Of a stretch of DNA of 64,000 nucleotides, positions 24,512 to 33,760 are shown piece by piece. Under the pieces are notes generated by a model that saw nothing but the letters and a program-made list of their open reading frames with translations, did not search any database and was not told the DNA's origin. Source of the DNA: Hallella seregens ATCC 51272 (GTDB taxonomy: Bacteria > Bacteroidota > Bacteroidia > Bacteroidales > Bacteroidaceae); the NCBI RefSeq assembly GCF_000518545.1, contig NZ_KI912451.1, positions 32,115 through 96,114 on the forward strand. The letters run 5' to 3'. The stretch's first letter is position 1. Each line of letters opens with the position of its first letter. A program made the position numbers and the translations under genes.

Positions 24512-24762
24512 AAATTGTCCAGATCGACAGGCTTTCCCTGGCCTTGCTCAATCTCTTTTTCGCCCTCCTTAATGATGTCTGTCATCCTTGGCGAGCGCAT
24601 GATATACTCTGTTTCCTTGATGGCGTTGTACTCCTCCATGGAGATAATCACCACGCTCTCCTTATCGCCGCGGTGCACAATCAGGGGCTCGCAGTCGTCA
24701 ACCACCTTGTCGAAATACCCTTTCAGGTTGTTTCTAAGGTCTGTATAATTTGTCGTTCTCAT
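24502..24762 (-). CDS. yefM: YefM-family antitoxin (Phd/YefM)
   Basis: An 86-residue antitoxin when started at the ATG 24760-24762 (MRTTNYTDLRNNLKGYFDKV), the conserved Phd/YefM DNA-binding N-terminus. An extra open stretch up to 24873 has no such similarity. The C-terminal half (EGEKEIEQGQGKPVDLDNLW) is the toxin-wrapping arm. It represses its own operon and neutralises YoeB. The start at 24762 leaves a short gap to polA (which ends at 24843). Confidence 0.93.
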   Translation of the reverse strand: MRTTNYTDLRNNLKGYFDKVVDDCEPLIVHRGDKESVVIISMEEYNAIKETEYIMRSPRMTDIIKEGEKEIEQGQGKPVDLDNLWK

Positions 24763-24842
24763 CTTTTCGTTCTTCTTGTACTTGCAAATATAGGCGGAAT
24801 TCTCTATACCTGCAAGTGTGTTGGTGCTTTTTTGTTTGATGT

Positions 24843-27605
24843 TTAGTGGGCTTCCAGCCAGTTGTCGCCCCATCCGGCGTCGGCGATGAGAGGCACGGAG
24901 AGGGTGCAGACACCCTGCATTTCCTCAATGACGATGCGCTCCACGTGCTCGGCTTCGTCGGGAAAGACCGAGAAGTTGAGCTCGTCGTGCACCTGGAGAA
25001 TCATCTTGGAGCGCAGCCCCTCGGCCTTGAACCGCTGCCAGATGCGTATCATAGCCAGCTTGATGATGTCGGCCTCGGAGCCTTGGATGGGGGCGTTGAT
25101 GGCGTTGCGCTCGGCAAATCCGCGCACGGTGGCATTGCGCGAGACGATGTCGGGCAGGTAGCGGCGGCGGCCGAACAGCGTCTCTGCATAGCCGTGCTGC
25201 CGTGCCTGCTCCTTGGCCTGCTCCATGTAGGCGTGCACTTTGGGGAAAGTAGCGAAGTAGTCGTCGATGAGTTGGCGGGCTTCGTTGTTGCCTATGTTCA
25301 TGCGTTGGGCCAGTCCGAAGGTGGTGATGCCATAGATAATGCCGAAGTTGGCCTGCTTGGCTTGCTTGCGTTGAGCGTCGGTCACGGCCGCCATCTCCTT
25401 GTGCCATATCTTCGCTGCAGTGGCCCGATGGATGTCGAAACCCTCGCGAAAGGCCTCGATCATGTTCTCATCGCCCGATAGATGGGCCATGATACGCAGT
25501 TCGATCTGGCTGTAGTCGGCCGAAAAGAAACGGCAGCCGGGCTCGGGAACGAAGCATTTGCGTATCTCCTTGCCGTCGTCGTCGCGCACGGGAATGTTCT
25601 GCAAATTGGGGTCGCTCGACGAGAGACGGCCGGTGGCTGTAACGGCTTGATTGAACGAGGTGTGGATGCGACCGGTGCGTGGATTCACCAGTTTGGGCAG
25701 CGCTTCCACGTAAGTTCCGAGCAGTTTCTTGAGTCCACGGTAGTTCAAGATGTCGTCGACGATGGGTGCTTTGTCGCGCAATTGTTGCAGCACTTCCTCG
25801 GAAGTGACGTACTGTCCTGTCTTGGTCTTCTTGGGTTTCTCCACGATTTTCATTTCGCCGAAGAGGATGTCTCCCACCTGTTTGGGGCTGGAGATGTTGA
25901 AAGACTTGCCTGCCAGCTCGTAGGCATGGTGCTCATACTGCTCCATGCGCTCGGTGAAGCTGCGGCGTGTAGCGGCCAGGGCAGCCGTGTCGAGGCACAC
26001 GCCGTTGAGCTCCATATCGGCCAACACCCTGACGAGCGGCATCTCAATGTCCCGGAACAGCCGCTCGGCGCCGGCCTCAGCAAGGCGTGGCTCGAGCACG
26101 TTTTTCAGCCGCAGGGTGACGTCGGCATCCTCGCACGCATATTCATAAACCTGCCGGGGGGTGAGGTCGCGCATGTTGCGCTGGCCCCGTCCCTTGGCGC
26201 CGATGAGCTCTTCGATGTGTACAGTGCGGTAGTTGAGCAGGGTTTCGGCCATGTAATCCATGTTGTGATGCAGCTCGGGTTGCAGTACATAGTGAGCCAA
26301 CATCGTGTCGAACATGGGGCCTTGAACGTCTACACCATACTGCCTGAGCACCTCATAGTCGTACTTGATGTTCTGTCCTACCTTGAGGATTTCGGGGTCT
26401 TCGTAGAGCGATTTGAAGATATTGACGTATTGCAAGGCTTCTTCGCGGCTGGCCGGTATGGCCACGTAGAAGGCCTCGTTTTCCTTTACGGCGAAGCTCA
26501 ATCCCACGAGTTCGGCCTCCAAAGCGTTGGTCGACGTGGTCTCTGTATCCAGACTTAAAATTTTATTTGTCCTTAAAAAGTCACAAAGTTGATGGGCTTC
26601 GGCCTGACTTTCAATGAGTTTATAGTCGTGGGGCACGGTTTTAAGGCTCTCAAAATTCGATTTTTCGGGCTCGGCTTTACCGTCGGTTGGAAATTCGGCA
26701 AACAGGCTGGGCTGCGCGTTAACGACGGTTGACGCAGTTTGTGTTTTTTTAAGAAATCGATCCGAGAGCCGCTTGAACTCCAGCCGATCGAAGACTTCGC
26801 GTAGGGCCGACTCGTCGGGATCGCAGAGCCGCAAAGCGTCGAGGTCGAGGTCGATGGGCACGTCGGTGCGTATCGTGGCCAGGAATTTTGACATGCGAAT
26901 ATCGTCTGCAGCCTGTTCCACTTTCTCGCGCATCTTGCCCTTTAACCGGTCGGAATGGGCCATGAGCTCCTCGCAACTGCCAAACTGGTTGATGAGTTTC
27001 ACGGCCGTCTTCTCGCCCACACCGGGGCAGCCGGGGTAGTTGTCGGACGCGTCGCCCATGAGGGCCAGCAGGTCGATGACCTGTGCAGCCGAGGCGATGC
27101 CATACTTCTCCTGAATCTCTTTTTCGCCGATTTTATCGTATCCGCCGCCATGCCGCGGGCGAAACATGTAGACGTTGGGCCTGATGAGCTGGCCATAGTC
27201 CTTGTCGGGAGTGAGCATATAGGTCTCCACGCCGGCCTCGCCGGCTTTCCGGGAGAGGGTGCCAATCACGTCGTCGGCCTCGAAGCCGTTGGCCTGGAGC
27301 ACGGGGATGTGCATGGCGTGCAGGATTTCCTGGATGAAAGGCACGGAGAGCTTGATGTCCTCGGGCGTTTCGTCGCGCTGCGCCTTGTAGGCCGGGAAAG
27401 CCTCGTGGCGGAATGTCTTGCCATGGTCGAACGCCACACCGAGGTGCGTGGGCTGCTCTTTGTCGATGATTTCGCGCAGCGTATTGCAGAAGCCCAGCAC
27501 GGCAGAGGTGTTGAATCCCTTGGAGTTGATGGTGGGACGATTGATGAAAGCGTAATACGAACGGAAGATGATGGCGTAGGCATCGAAGAGGAAGAGTTTG
27601 CTCAT
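24843..27605 (-). CDS. polA: DNA polymerase I
   Basis: A 920-residue full-length enzyme for Okazaki fragment processing and repair synthesis. Domain 1 (1-300) is the 5'-3' exonuclease, with ADDVIGTLSRKA and LMGDASDNYPGCPGVGEKTA. Domain 2 (about 320-500) is the 3'-5' exonuclease, with the DxE residues in LSLDTETTS and intact downstream motifs. Domain 3 is the polymerase, with motif A FFSADYSQIELRIMAHLSGD, motif B QRKQAKQANFGIIYG and motif C LQVHDELNF. Divergent from the polyprenyl synthetase gene across a 100-bp gap in which the two promoters nearly overlap. Confidence 0.97.
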   Translation of the reverse strand: MSKLFLFDAYAIIFRSYYAFINRPTINSKGFNTSAVLGFCNTLREIIDKEQPTHLGVAFDHGKTFRHEAFPAYKAQRDETPEDIKLSVPFIQEILHAMHIPVLQANGFEADDVIGTLSRKAGEAGVETYMLTPDKDYGQLIRPNVYMFRPRHGGGYDKIGEKEIQEKYGIASAAQVIDLLALMGDASDNYPGCPGVGEKTAVKLINQFGSCEELMAHSDRLKGKMREKVEQAADDIRMSKFLATIRTDVPIDLDLDALRLCDPDESALREVFDRLEFKRLSDRFLKKTQTASTVVNAQPSLFAEFPTDGKAEPEKSNFESLKTVPHDYKLIESQAEAHQLCDFLRTNKILSLDTETTSTNALEAELVGLSFAVKENEAFYVAIPASREEALQYVNIFKSLYEDPEILKVGQNIKYDYEVLRQYGVDVQGPMFDTMLAHYVLQPELHHNMDYMAETLLNYRTVHIEELIGAKGRGQRNMRDLTPRQVYEYACEDADVTLRLKNVLEPRLAEAGAERLFRDIEMPLVRVLADMELNGVCLDTAALAATRRSFTERMEQYEHHAYELAGKSFNISSPKQVGDILFGEMKIVEKPKKTKTGQYVTSEEVLQQLRDKAPIVDDILNYRGLKKLLGTYVEALPKLVNPRTGRIHTSFNQAVTATGRLSSSDPNLQNIPVRDDDGKEIRKCFVPEPGCRFFSADYSQIELRIMAHLSGDENMIEAFREGFDIHRATAAKIWHKEMAAVTDAQRKQAKQANFGIIYGITTFGLAQRMNIGNNEARQLIDDYFATFPKVHAYMEQAKEQARQHGYAETLFGRRRYLPDIVSRNATVRGFAERNAINAPIQGSEADIIKLAMIRIWQRFKAEGLRSKMILQVHDELNFSVFPDEAEHVERIVIEEMQGVCTLSVPLIADAGWGDNWLEAH

Positions 27606-27676
27606 AATCTGTGGAATTTACCCGTAAAATTACGAATTTTTTGCCACATCGCCTGTGCATTATCCGATAAAATCCG

Positions 27677-27684
27677 TAATTTTG
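27677..27684 (+). promoter_or_regulatory. -7 promoter element (TAATTTTG) that fixes the start of the polyprenyl synthetase gene
   Basis: TAATTTTG lies downstream of the upstream in-frame ATG (27655) and about 22 nt before the ATG at 27706. Transcription starting after this box could not include 27655, which supports 27706 as the real start. Confidence 0.6.
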
Positions 27685-27705
27685 TGTCGAATTTTAAATG
27701 CGCTC

Positions 27706-28683
27706 ATGGATTATTTAGCCACCATCAAACAACCCATCACCTCGGAGTTGAACGATTACACAGAGCTGTTCGACCGGTCGTTGTCGCACACCGACGGGCT
27801 GTTGGCCCAGGTGCTCGACCACATTCGCAGCCAGGAGGGTAAAAGGATGAGGCCCATGCTCATCCTGTTGATGGCCAAGAATTTCGGCAAGATTTCGCCG
27901 GTCACGCTCCATGCCGCCGTCGGTCTGGAACTGTTGCACACGGCATCGCTGGTGCACGACGACGTGGTCGACGAGAGCAGCGAGCGTCGAGGACAGCGGT
28001 CGGTCAATGCAGAGTACAACAATAAGGTGGCCGTACTCGTGGGTGACTATATTCTTTCGACCTCGTTGCTCCACATGAGCTACACACATAGCGAGACTAT
28101 TGTGCGCCATTTGGCCGAGCTGGGGCGAACGCTCTCCAACGGCGAGCTGCTGCAACTGTCCAACATTCAGAGCACCGAACTGTCGGAATCGGTCTACTAT
28201 CAGGTCATCAGACAGAAGACGGCAGCCCTTTTCGAGGCCTGTGCCGCCATCGGCGCGCTGTCGGCCGGGGCCGACGAGGCCGACATTCAGGCGGCCAAAC
28301 GCTTCGGCCAGAACCTGGGCATCATCTTCCAGATACGCGACGACATCTTCGACTATTACGATAAATCGGAGATAGGCAAGCCCACGGGCAACGACATGGC
28401 AGAGGGAAAACTCACGCTGCCCGCCATCCGCGCCATCAACGCCACGGGCGACGAACAGATGATGCAGCTGGCCCAAAAGGTGAGGATGGGCACGGTGACA
28501 GCCGACGAAATAGCCCGGCTGGTGGCTTTCACCAAGGCCAACGGCGGCATAGAATACGCCGACAGGCGCATGTGGGACTTCCATGCCGACGCCATGGTCT
28601 TCATCGAAAACGAGGTACGCGATGAGGCGGTGAAGACCAGTCTCAGGGCGTACCTCGACTATGTGATAGAGCGCGACAAGTAA
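27706..28683 (+). CDS. Polyprenyl (trans-isoprenyl diphosphate) synthase
   Basis: A 325-residue protein from the ATG at 27706. Both Asp-rich motifs of trans-prenyltransferases are present: LVHDDVVDESSERRG (first, DDxxD) and FQIRDDIFDYY (second). GKRMRPML binds isopentenyl diphosphate. It elongates allylic diphosphates with IPP to make the long chain used for menaquinone or other quinone side chains; menaquinone would feed electrons to the fumarate reductase encoded at 36.6 kb. The chain length cannot be read with certainty. Confidence 0.93.
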   Translation: MDYLATIKQPITSELNDYTELFDRSLSHTDGLLAQVLDHIRSQEGKRMRPMLILLMAKNFGKISPVTLHAAVGLELLHTASLVHDDVVDESSERRGQRSVNAEYNNKVAVLVGDYILSTSLLHMSYTHSETIVRHLAELGRTLSNGELLQLSNIQSTELSESVYYQVIRQKTAALFEACAAIGALSAGADEADIQAAKRFGQNLGIIFQIRDDIFDYYDKSEIGKPTGNDMAEGKLTLPAIRAINATGDEQMMQLAQKVRMGTVTADEIARLVAFTKANGGIEYADRRMWDFHADAMVFIENEVRDEAVKTSLRAYLDYVIERDK

Positions 28684-28698
28684 GCCGGAGGCTCTTTC

Positions 28699-29670
28699 TT
28701 AGAAGAATTTCACCTCCTCGCCCGTGATTTCACTGAGCAGCAGGTTGGTGAGACGGCTGGTTCCCAGGCGGAACCATTGGTTGGTGAGCCATTGCTCACC
28801 GAGAACTTCCTTGACAATCGTGTAGTAGATCACGGCATCCATCACGGTGTTGATGCCGCCGGCCGGCTTCAGACCCACCTGGATACCCGTCTTGTCGTAG
28901 TACTCCTTGATGGCCTGGCACATCACGTAGACGTCCTGCGGCGTGGCCCCGCCCTTGTCTTTGCCGGTGGAAGTCTTGATATAATCGGCGCCCGCATACA
29001 TGGAGAGCAGCGACGCCCGTTTCACGTTGGAGAGGCTTCCGAGCAGACAATTCTCGAGAATTACCTTCATAGGCACGTCGCCGCAGGCCTGTTTCAGCTC
29101 GCTGATTTCGTCGCACGCACCCTCGTAGTCGCCGCAGAGGAACTTGCCCACGGGCATCACGATGTCCACGTTTGTGGCTCCATCCTTGATGGCCAGTGCG
29201 GTCTCGGCCACCTTGACCTCGATAAACGTCTGAGACGAAGGGAAACTGCCCGATACGACGGCTATTTCAACGCCCTCCACCTCGAGCGTGTCTTTCACGG
29301 CTTCGGCGAAGTTTGGATACACGCAGATGGTGGCCACGTGGGGCAGGTCGGGGTAGGCGGAGTCGAAACGGTTGACCTTTTGCACCATCTCCATGATTTT
29401 CAGGTCGTAGTCGGCCGTGCTCAACGAGGTGAGTTCCACGCTGCCGAAGAGGAATTTCTTCACCTCGACGGTGTCGTTCGCGGGCACTTTCTCGGCGATG
29501 AGCCGCTTCAGTGCCTCGGCCACCTGGGCCTCGTCCACGTTGCAGTTGTACTTGGCCAGTGCTGCTTCATACTTGTTTGTAGGCTGTGTGTTGCCGTTGC
29601 GCTGGGCTTCTACCTGGGCTTTCAGGCTGCCCGCGCCGGTGTTGGGTTCAATGTCTTTTGTGTAAGCCAT
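28699..29670 (-). CDS. deoC: Deoxyribose-phosphate aldolase
   Basis: A 323-residue class I aldolase that splits 2-deoxyribose-5-phosphate to acetaldehyde and glyceraldehyde-3-phosphate in deoxynucleoside catabolism. The Schiff-base Lys is in YIKTSTGK and the second active-site Lys in GLKPAGGI. It is longer than E. coli DeoC (259) because of an N-terminal extension typical of Bacteroidales. It ends a minus-strand cluster mnmG-apt-uvrC-dtd-mazG-membrane protein-deoC and is convergent with the polyprenyl synthase. Confidence 0.95.
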   Translation of the reverse strand: MAYTKDIEPNTGAGSLKAQVEAQRNGNTQPTNKYEAALAKYNCNVDEAQVAEALKRLIAEKVPANDTVEVKKFLFGSVELTSLSTADYDLKIMEMVQKVNRFDSAYPDLPHVATICVYPNFAEAVKDTLEVEGVEIAVVSGSFPSSQTFIEVKVAETALAIKDGATNVDIVMPVGKFLCGDYEGACDEISELKQACGDVPMKVILENCLLGSLSNVKRASLLSMYAGADYIKTSTGKDKGGATPQDVYVMCQAIKEYYDKTGIQVGLKPAGGINTVMDAVIYYTIVKEVLGEQWLTNQWFRLGTSRLTNLLLSEITGEEVKFF

Positions 29671-29767
29671 AAGAATTGATGGGTTCGTTATTATTTGTAT
29701 TTACTTTCGTGTTGCGGAGGCCGTGGGGTAGGGGCTTTGCCCACCTTGCTACCTGCCGTGTGCTGTT

Positions 29768-30055
29768 TTAGACGCAGGCCTCGCGGATGCTCCAAATCCA
29801 TAGCGCGATGAGCAGCAGATTCATGTAGAGATGCCTGTCTTTCCACGCGCCTTGACGCAGTAGCGGCCAGATGGTTTTCAGCGCGAGGGGCATGACAAGT
29901 GTCAGTGCAGCAGCCTGTTGCCATGGGTCGGCCATGTCGTGGTACTGGGCGAAGAGATAGTAGACAAACCATGCAAGGCCCATAATGGTCAGGCCCAAGA
30001 CGATGATGTTCAGCGTCTTGGACTCGCGCTTGGGAGTTAATGAATTCTGGTTCAT
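29768..30055 (-). CDS. Small membrane protein of unknown function
   Basis: 95 residues, not recognised as a named family. Three hydrophobic helices can be seen, at about 15-36, 46-62 and 73-90, with basic residues at the N-terminus and between helices 2 and 3 (RQGAWKDRH). It lies between the MazG-like gene (52 bp upstream) and deoC on the same strand, and a small membrane protein is expected in this position in related genomes, so it is probably a real gene. Confidence 0.7.
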   Translation of the reverse strand: MNQNSLTPKRESKTLNIIVLGLTIMGLAWFVYYLFAQYHDMADPWQQAAALTLVMPLALKTIWPLLRQGAWKDRHLYMNLLLIALWIWSIREACV

Positions 30056-30106
30056 ATCGTTGATTATTAGTTGATTACGCTGTTTCTTCCATACTGTGGG
30101 CCGTCG

Positions 30107-30433
30107 TCAGCCCTGCAGCTTCGGGTTTTCCTTGTGCCGGGTGGCGTCGCGGCGGGTCTTTTTCTCGAAGCTCTTGCGCAGCTCTTCGGTGAGGTCCACG
30201 CCCGTTTGGTTGGCCAGACAGCAGAGCACCCACAGCACATCGGCCATCTCCTCGCCCAGATTGTCGGTCTCGCCGGGCTTGAAGCTCTGGTCGCCATAGC
30301 GTCGCGCCATCACGCGGGCCAGTTCGCCCACCTCCTCCGTGAGCACAGCCATGTTGGTCAGCTCCGAGAAATAACGCACGCCAGTGGTCTTAATCCATTG
30401 GTCTACAGCGTCTTGTGCTTCTTTAATAGTCAT
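30107..30433 (-). CDS. MazG-like nucleotide pyrophosphohydrolase
   Basis: A 108-residue all-alpha NTP pyrophosphohydrolase. The metal-binding EExxE...ExxD pattern is visible as LTEEVGELARVM and LGEEMADVLWVLCCLANQTG. Single-domain MazG proteins hydrolyse (d)NTPs or non-canonical nucleotides. It lies 34 bp downstream of dtd and is likely co-transcribed. Substrate specificity is unknown. Confidence 0.9.
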   Translation of the reverse strand: MTIKEAQDAVDQWIKTTGVRYFSELTNMAVLTEEVGELARVMARRYGDQSFKPGETDNLGEEMADVLWVLCCLANQTGVDLTEELRKSFEKKTRRDATRHKENPKLQG

Positions 30434-30466
30434 GGTACAGTCTCCGAATATAGGTTTCGCGGTCTC

Positions 30467-30919
30467 TCACTCCTTGTTCTTCGTGTCCATGCAGATGGTC
30501 ACGGGCCCGTCGTTCACGAGTGCCACCTCCATCATGGCCCCAAACTCGCCGGTGCCCACGGGCTTGCCCAGCGCCTCGGAGAGCAGCTGACAGAACCGCC
30601 GGTAAAGGGGGATGGAGAGGGCATGGGGCGCGGCTTTGAGCCAGCTGGGGCGGTTGCCTTTCTTGTAGCTGGCCATGAGGGTGAACTGCGACACCACGAG
30701 AATGTCGCCGCCCACGTCCATGATGCTGCGGTTCATCACGCCCTCGGCGTCGTCGAAGACACGTAGCCCCACCACCTTGCGCACGAGCCACTGCGCGTCG
30801 TCCTCGGTGTCGGCGGCCTCAATGCCCAGCAGAATGAGGTAGCCCGGCCCGATGGCCGACTTCGTGTGGCCGTCGATGGCGACGGAAGCGCTGCTGACGC
30901 GCTGGATGACGATTCTCAT
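30467..30919 (-). CDS. dtd: D-aminoacyl-tRNA deacylase
   Basis: 150 residues from the ATG at 30917-30919 (MRIVIQRVSSASVAIDG), the family N-terminus; an upstream in-frame ATG at 30946 adds nine unrelated residues. The signature SQFTLMASYKKGNRPSW and the C-terminal NDGPVTICM, which hold the cross-subunit Gly-cisPro-type active site region, are present. It removes D-amino acids mischarged on tRNA. First gene after an 808-bp repeat-filled gap, followed by the MazG-like gene. Confidence 0.95.
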   Translation of the reverse strand: MRIVIQRVSSASVAIDGHTKSAIGPGYLILLGIEAADTEDDAQWLVRKVVGLRVFDDAEGVMNRSIMDVGGDILVVSQFTLMASYKKGNRPSWLKAAPHALSIPLYRRFCQLLSEALGKPVGTGEFGAMMEVALVNDGPVTICMDTKNKE

Positions 30920-31171
30920 ATTCGTTTTGGAGATAATGCCCCACAAAGATAGTGAAAAGCCTTGAATGGGCCAACAATAAGCGTGTAAATTCCGCGTTCC
31001 TGCGGTGTTCTTGATGCCATGGGGGAGAAATGGAGGGGCTGTGCGCGCGGTTTGTTGGTGATGGTGGGGGATGATGGCCGGCTCGGAGGCCGGCCCCCTA
31101 TGGCGAAACCCTTTGTCGGGGCCATGCCGCGTGTGGGTAATCCTCTCATGGCCATGGATTTATCGTGTTGT

Positions 31172-31303
31172 GATAACGGCGTAATCGCCCTATGAATACG
31201 GCGTAAACGCGGGGCGATTACACCGTAATCACCCTGCGTTTACGCTGCAATTGTGTGGCGTTTGCGCTGCAAATAGGATGCGTTTGCGCCCTTGTGCCGA
31301 TAC
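31172..31303. repeat. 22-bp tandem array, GATTAC/GTAATCGC family, locus C (6 units)
   Basis: Units start at 31172, 31194, 31216, 31238, 31260 and 31282, all 22 bp. They read from GATAACGGCGTAATCGCC through GATTACACCGTAATCACC to GTTTGCGCTGCAAATAGG, showing gradual drift along the array. Immediately upstream (about 31060-31105) is GGCCGGCTCGGAGGCCGGCC and related sequence also found near loci D and E. Part of the 808-bp gap 30920-31727, which contains no gene. Confidence 0.85.
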
Positions 31304-31354
31304 CATTGCCACTGTTCCCCAAGTCGTACTTCCGTCTTCGGCAGCTCCTTTCTC

Positions 31355-31812
31355 TGGCCTATATCCTCCTTATCCCCCTCCTATATCCTCCTATCCCGGC
31401 CTATTGGTGCCTCTGTCCCCTCCTCATCGTGCTTCTTTGCCTCGGTTGTTCGCCTCCTTATCCCCTCCTATATCCTCCTATCCCGGCCTATTGGTGCCTC
31501 TGTTTCCTCCTCATCGTGCTTCTTCGCCTCTGTTTTTTGCCTCCTTATCTCCTCCTATATCTTCCTATCCTGGCCTATTGGTGCCTCTGTTTCCTCCTCA
31601 TCATGCTTCTCCGCCTCGTTGTTCGCCTCCTTATCCCCCTCCTATATTCTCCTATCCTGGCCTATTGGTGCCTCTATCCCCGCCTCATCGTGCTTCTTCG
31701 CCTCGTTGTTCGCCTCCTTATCCCCTCCTATATCCTCCTATCCTGGCCTATTGGTGCCTCTATCCCCGCCTCATCGTGTTTCTTCGCCTCGTTGTTCGCC
31801 TCCTTTTCTTCC
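31355..31812. repeat. 87-bp higher-order tandem repeat (about 5 copies) reaching into uvrC
   Basis: The phrase GGCCTATTGGTGCCTCT recurs at 31398, 31485, 31572, 31659 and 31745 (spacings 87, 87, 87, 86). Each 87-bp copy can be cut into four units of about 22 bp (22+22+22+21), each a run of TCCTCC/GCCTC-type words, so this is a four-monomer higher-order repeat. The plus strand is almost pure pyrimidine in places. The repeat continues past 31728 and encodes the C-terminal residues of UvrC on the other strand. Confidence 0.9.
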
Positions 31813-33641
31813 TCTCTACGGAAGAAATCAAAGACGATTTGGGCCTTCGACGGGCCGATAATGGTAGCAATTTCCTCGACAGCTGCACCCTTAATGTTTC
31901 TCACTGATTTAAAGTGCTTTAGGAGCATGTCTCTGGTTACTGGGCCTATACCTTTAATGTCGTCCAGCGCAGAGTGGAGCGCATGCTTGGAGCGCTTGTC
32001 GCGATGAAAGGTGATGGCATAGCGGTGCACCTCGTCCTGAATCTGCGTGAGCACGTGGAAAAGCTCGCTTTTCACGTCCACGCCCACCGTCTGCGGCGGC
32101 CAGCCGTAGAGCAGTTCGTTGGTGCGGTGGCGGTCGTCCTTGGCCAGTCCGGCAATGGGAATCTGGAGGCCGAGCTCGCCCTCCACCACCTCGCGCACCA
32201 CATCCATCTGTCCCCGGCCGCCGTCGGTGATGATAAGGTCGGGCAGCGGCGTGCCCTCTTCCATCATTCGGCTGTATCGCCGCCTCACCACCTCCTGCAT
32301 CGACGCATAGTCGTCGGGGCCTGTAACGGTCTTGATGTTGTATTTGCGGTAGTCCTTGCGCGAGGGTTTCATGCCTTTGTAGACGATGCAACCGGCCACG
32401 GCATCGGTGCCCGAGATGTTGGAATTGTCGAAACACTCTATCTGATAAGGCATTTTGGGCAGTCGCAGCTTGGCTTGCAGCTCCTTCATCAGGCGGGTCT
32501 GCTTCTGCTCTGGATTCAGTTTTTCTGTCTGTTTCAGCCGGTCAAACCTGTACTGCTTGCCGTTCATGAGCGACAGTTCCAGCAGGTGTTTCTTGTCGCC
32601 GCGCTGGGGCACGAAGAAGTCTGCATCCTTGATTTTCCACTCCATCTCAAAGGGAACGATGATCTCTTTTGCCCGACTTTGGAAGCGGTTGCGTATCTCC
32701 GGTATGGCCTGTATGAGCAGGTCTTCGTCGCTTTCGTCCAGTTTGCGTTTGTATTCGTAGGTGAAACTCTGGTTGATGGTGCCGTTCTTCACGTGTATGT
32801 AGTTGATAAACGCGTTCTTGCGCAGGCCGTCATCGGTGATGGTGAACACGTCCACGTCCTGTATGGTGTGGCTCACCACCTCGCTTTTCGACACGAAATC
32901 CTCAAGCATTAGGTAGCGTTGCTTCAATCGTTCGGCCTCCTCGAACTTCATAATCTTGGCATTTGCCATCATGCGCTGGTAGAGCCAGTCGCTCAGTTGA
33001 CGGGTGTTGCCCTTGAGAACCTCGCGTGCCTGCCGCATGTTCTCCTGATAGTCCTCGTAGCTCTGCTTGCCCACACAGCAGCCGTCGCAGTTGTGAATGT
33101 GGTACTCCAGGCAGGGCTTGTAGCGGTGTTCGGCCACGCCCTCGCGGGTGATGGGCTGCCGACAGCTGCGCGGTTTGAACACTTTGGCGATGAGTTCCAG
33201 CACGTTGGCCATGGCAGAGACATGTGGAAAGGGACCGAAATACGTGCCGGTCTTCTTGTTGATATGCCTCGTGCGGAAGATGCGGGGGAAGTATTCGTTG
33301 GTGATACAGATGCTGGGGTAGGTCTTTCCGTCTTTCAACAGCACGTTGTAACGCGGGTTGTACTTCTTGATGAGCGAGTTCTCAAGCAGCAATGCGTCCT
33401 CTTCGGTGTTGACTACAGTGTAGGAAATGTCTCTGATTTTACTCACGAGCACCTTCGTCTTGAACCTGTCCACCTCTTTATGAAAGTATGTAGACACCCG
33501 GCTCTTCAGTTTCTTGGCCTTGCCCACATAGATAATCGTGTGCTCGTCATCGTAGAATTGATAGCTGCCCGGCAGTTCGGGCATGCTCTGTACAATGTTC
33601 TTCAGATAGGCCAGACGCTTTTCGTTTTCTTCCTTTGTCAT
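31728..33641 (-). CDS. uvrC: Excinuclease ABC subunit C, with repeat-derived C-terminal tail
   Basis: 637 residues. UvrC makes the two incisions around DNA damage in nucleotide excision repair. GIY-YIG nuclease at the N-terminus (PELPGSYQFYDDEHTIIYVGKAK), Cys cluster and UVR helical segment near 205-245, the RNase H-like C-terminal nuclease (IECFDNSNISGTDAVAGCIVY, DLIITDGGRGQMD) and HhH motifs (IKGIGPVTRDMLLKHF) are complete. After FDFFRREEE the last 25 or so residues (KEANNEAKKHDEAG...) come from the 87-bp tandem repeat, replacing whatever tail was ancestral. Otherwise intact; function should be retained. Confidence 0.95.
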   Translation of the reverse strand: MTKEENEKRLAYLKNIVQSMPELPGSYQFYDDEHTIIYVGKAKKLKSRVSTYFHKEVDRFKTKVLVSKIRDISYTVVNTEEDALLLENSLIKKYNPRYNVLLKDGKTYPSICITNEYFPRIFRTRHINKKTGTYFGPFPHVSAMANVLELIAKVFKPRSCRQPITREGVAEHRYKPCLEYHIHNCDGCCVGKQSYEDYQENMRQAREVLKGNTRQLSDWLYQRMMANAKIMKFEEAERLKQRYLMLEDFVSKSEVVSHTIQDVDVFTITDDGLRKNAFINYIHVKNGTINQSFTYEYKRKLDESDEDLLIQAIPEIRNRFQSRAKEIIVPFEMEWKIKDADFFVPQRGDKKHLLELSLMNGKQYRFDRLKQTEKLNPEQKQTRLMKELQAKLRLPKMPYQIECFDNSNISGTDAVAGCIVYKGMKPSRKDYRKYNIKTVTGPDDYASMQEVVRRRYSRMMEEGTPLPDLIITDGGRGQMDVVREVVEGELGLQIPIAGLAKDDRHRTNELLYGWPPQTVGVDVKSELFHVLTQIQDEVHRYAITFHRDKRSKHALHSALDDIKGIGPVTRDMLLKHFKSVRNIKGAAVEEIATIIGPSKAQIVFDFFRREEEKEANNEAKKHDEAGIEAPIGQDRRI

Positions 33642-33684
33642 CTTTTGTCTTCCCGTTTATATACTGGTGTTTCGCCGTTGACGC

Positions 33685-33698
33685 GTTTCACGTGAAAC
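33685..33698. other. parS-like centromere site 1
   Basis: GTTTCACGTGAAAC is a perfect 14-bp palindrome matching the inner part of the bacterial parS consensus bound by ParB. It lies between uvrC and apt, 44 nt upstream of the uvrC start. Confidence 0.7.
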
Positions 33699-33760
33699 GA
33701 AGCAAGGGCGGAGCCGCATGAACCCCGCCCTTGCGGCTTCTTGAGTCTTGCTTGCGCGTC

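Noticed and set aside
31355..31812. A CRISPR array at the 87-bp repeat (or any of the 22-bp arrays)
   Set aside because: Whole units repeat without unique spacers between conserved repeats, and no cas gene is present.
31251..32007. Plus-strand frames of 190-250 codons over the pyrimidine-rich repeat
   Set aside because: They are translations of the tandem repeat itself (Pro/Ser/Leu-rich) with no start signal.
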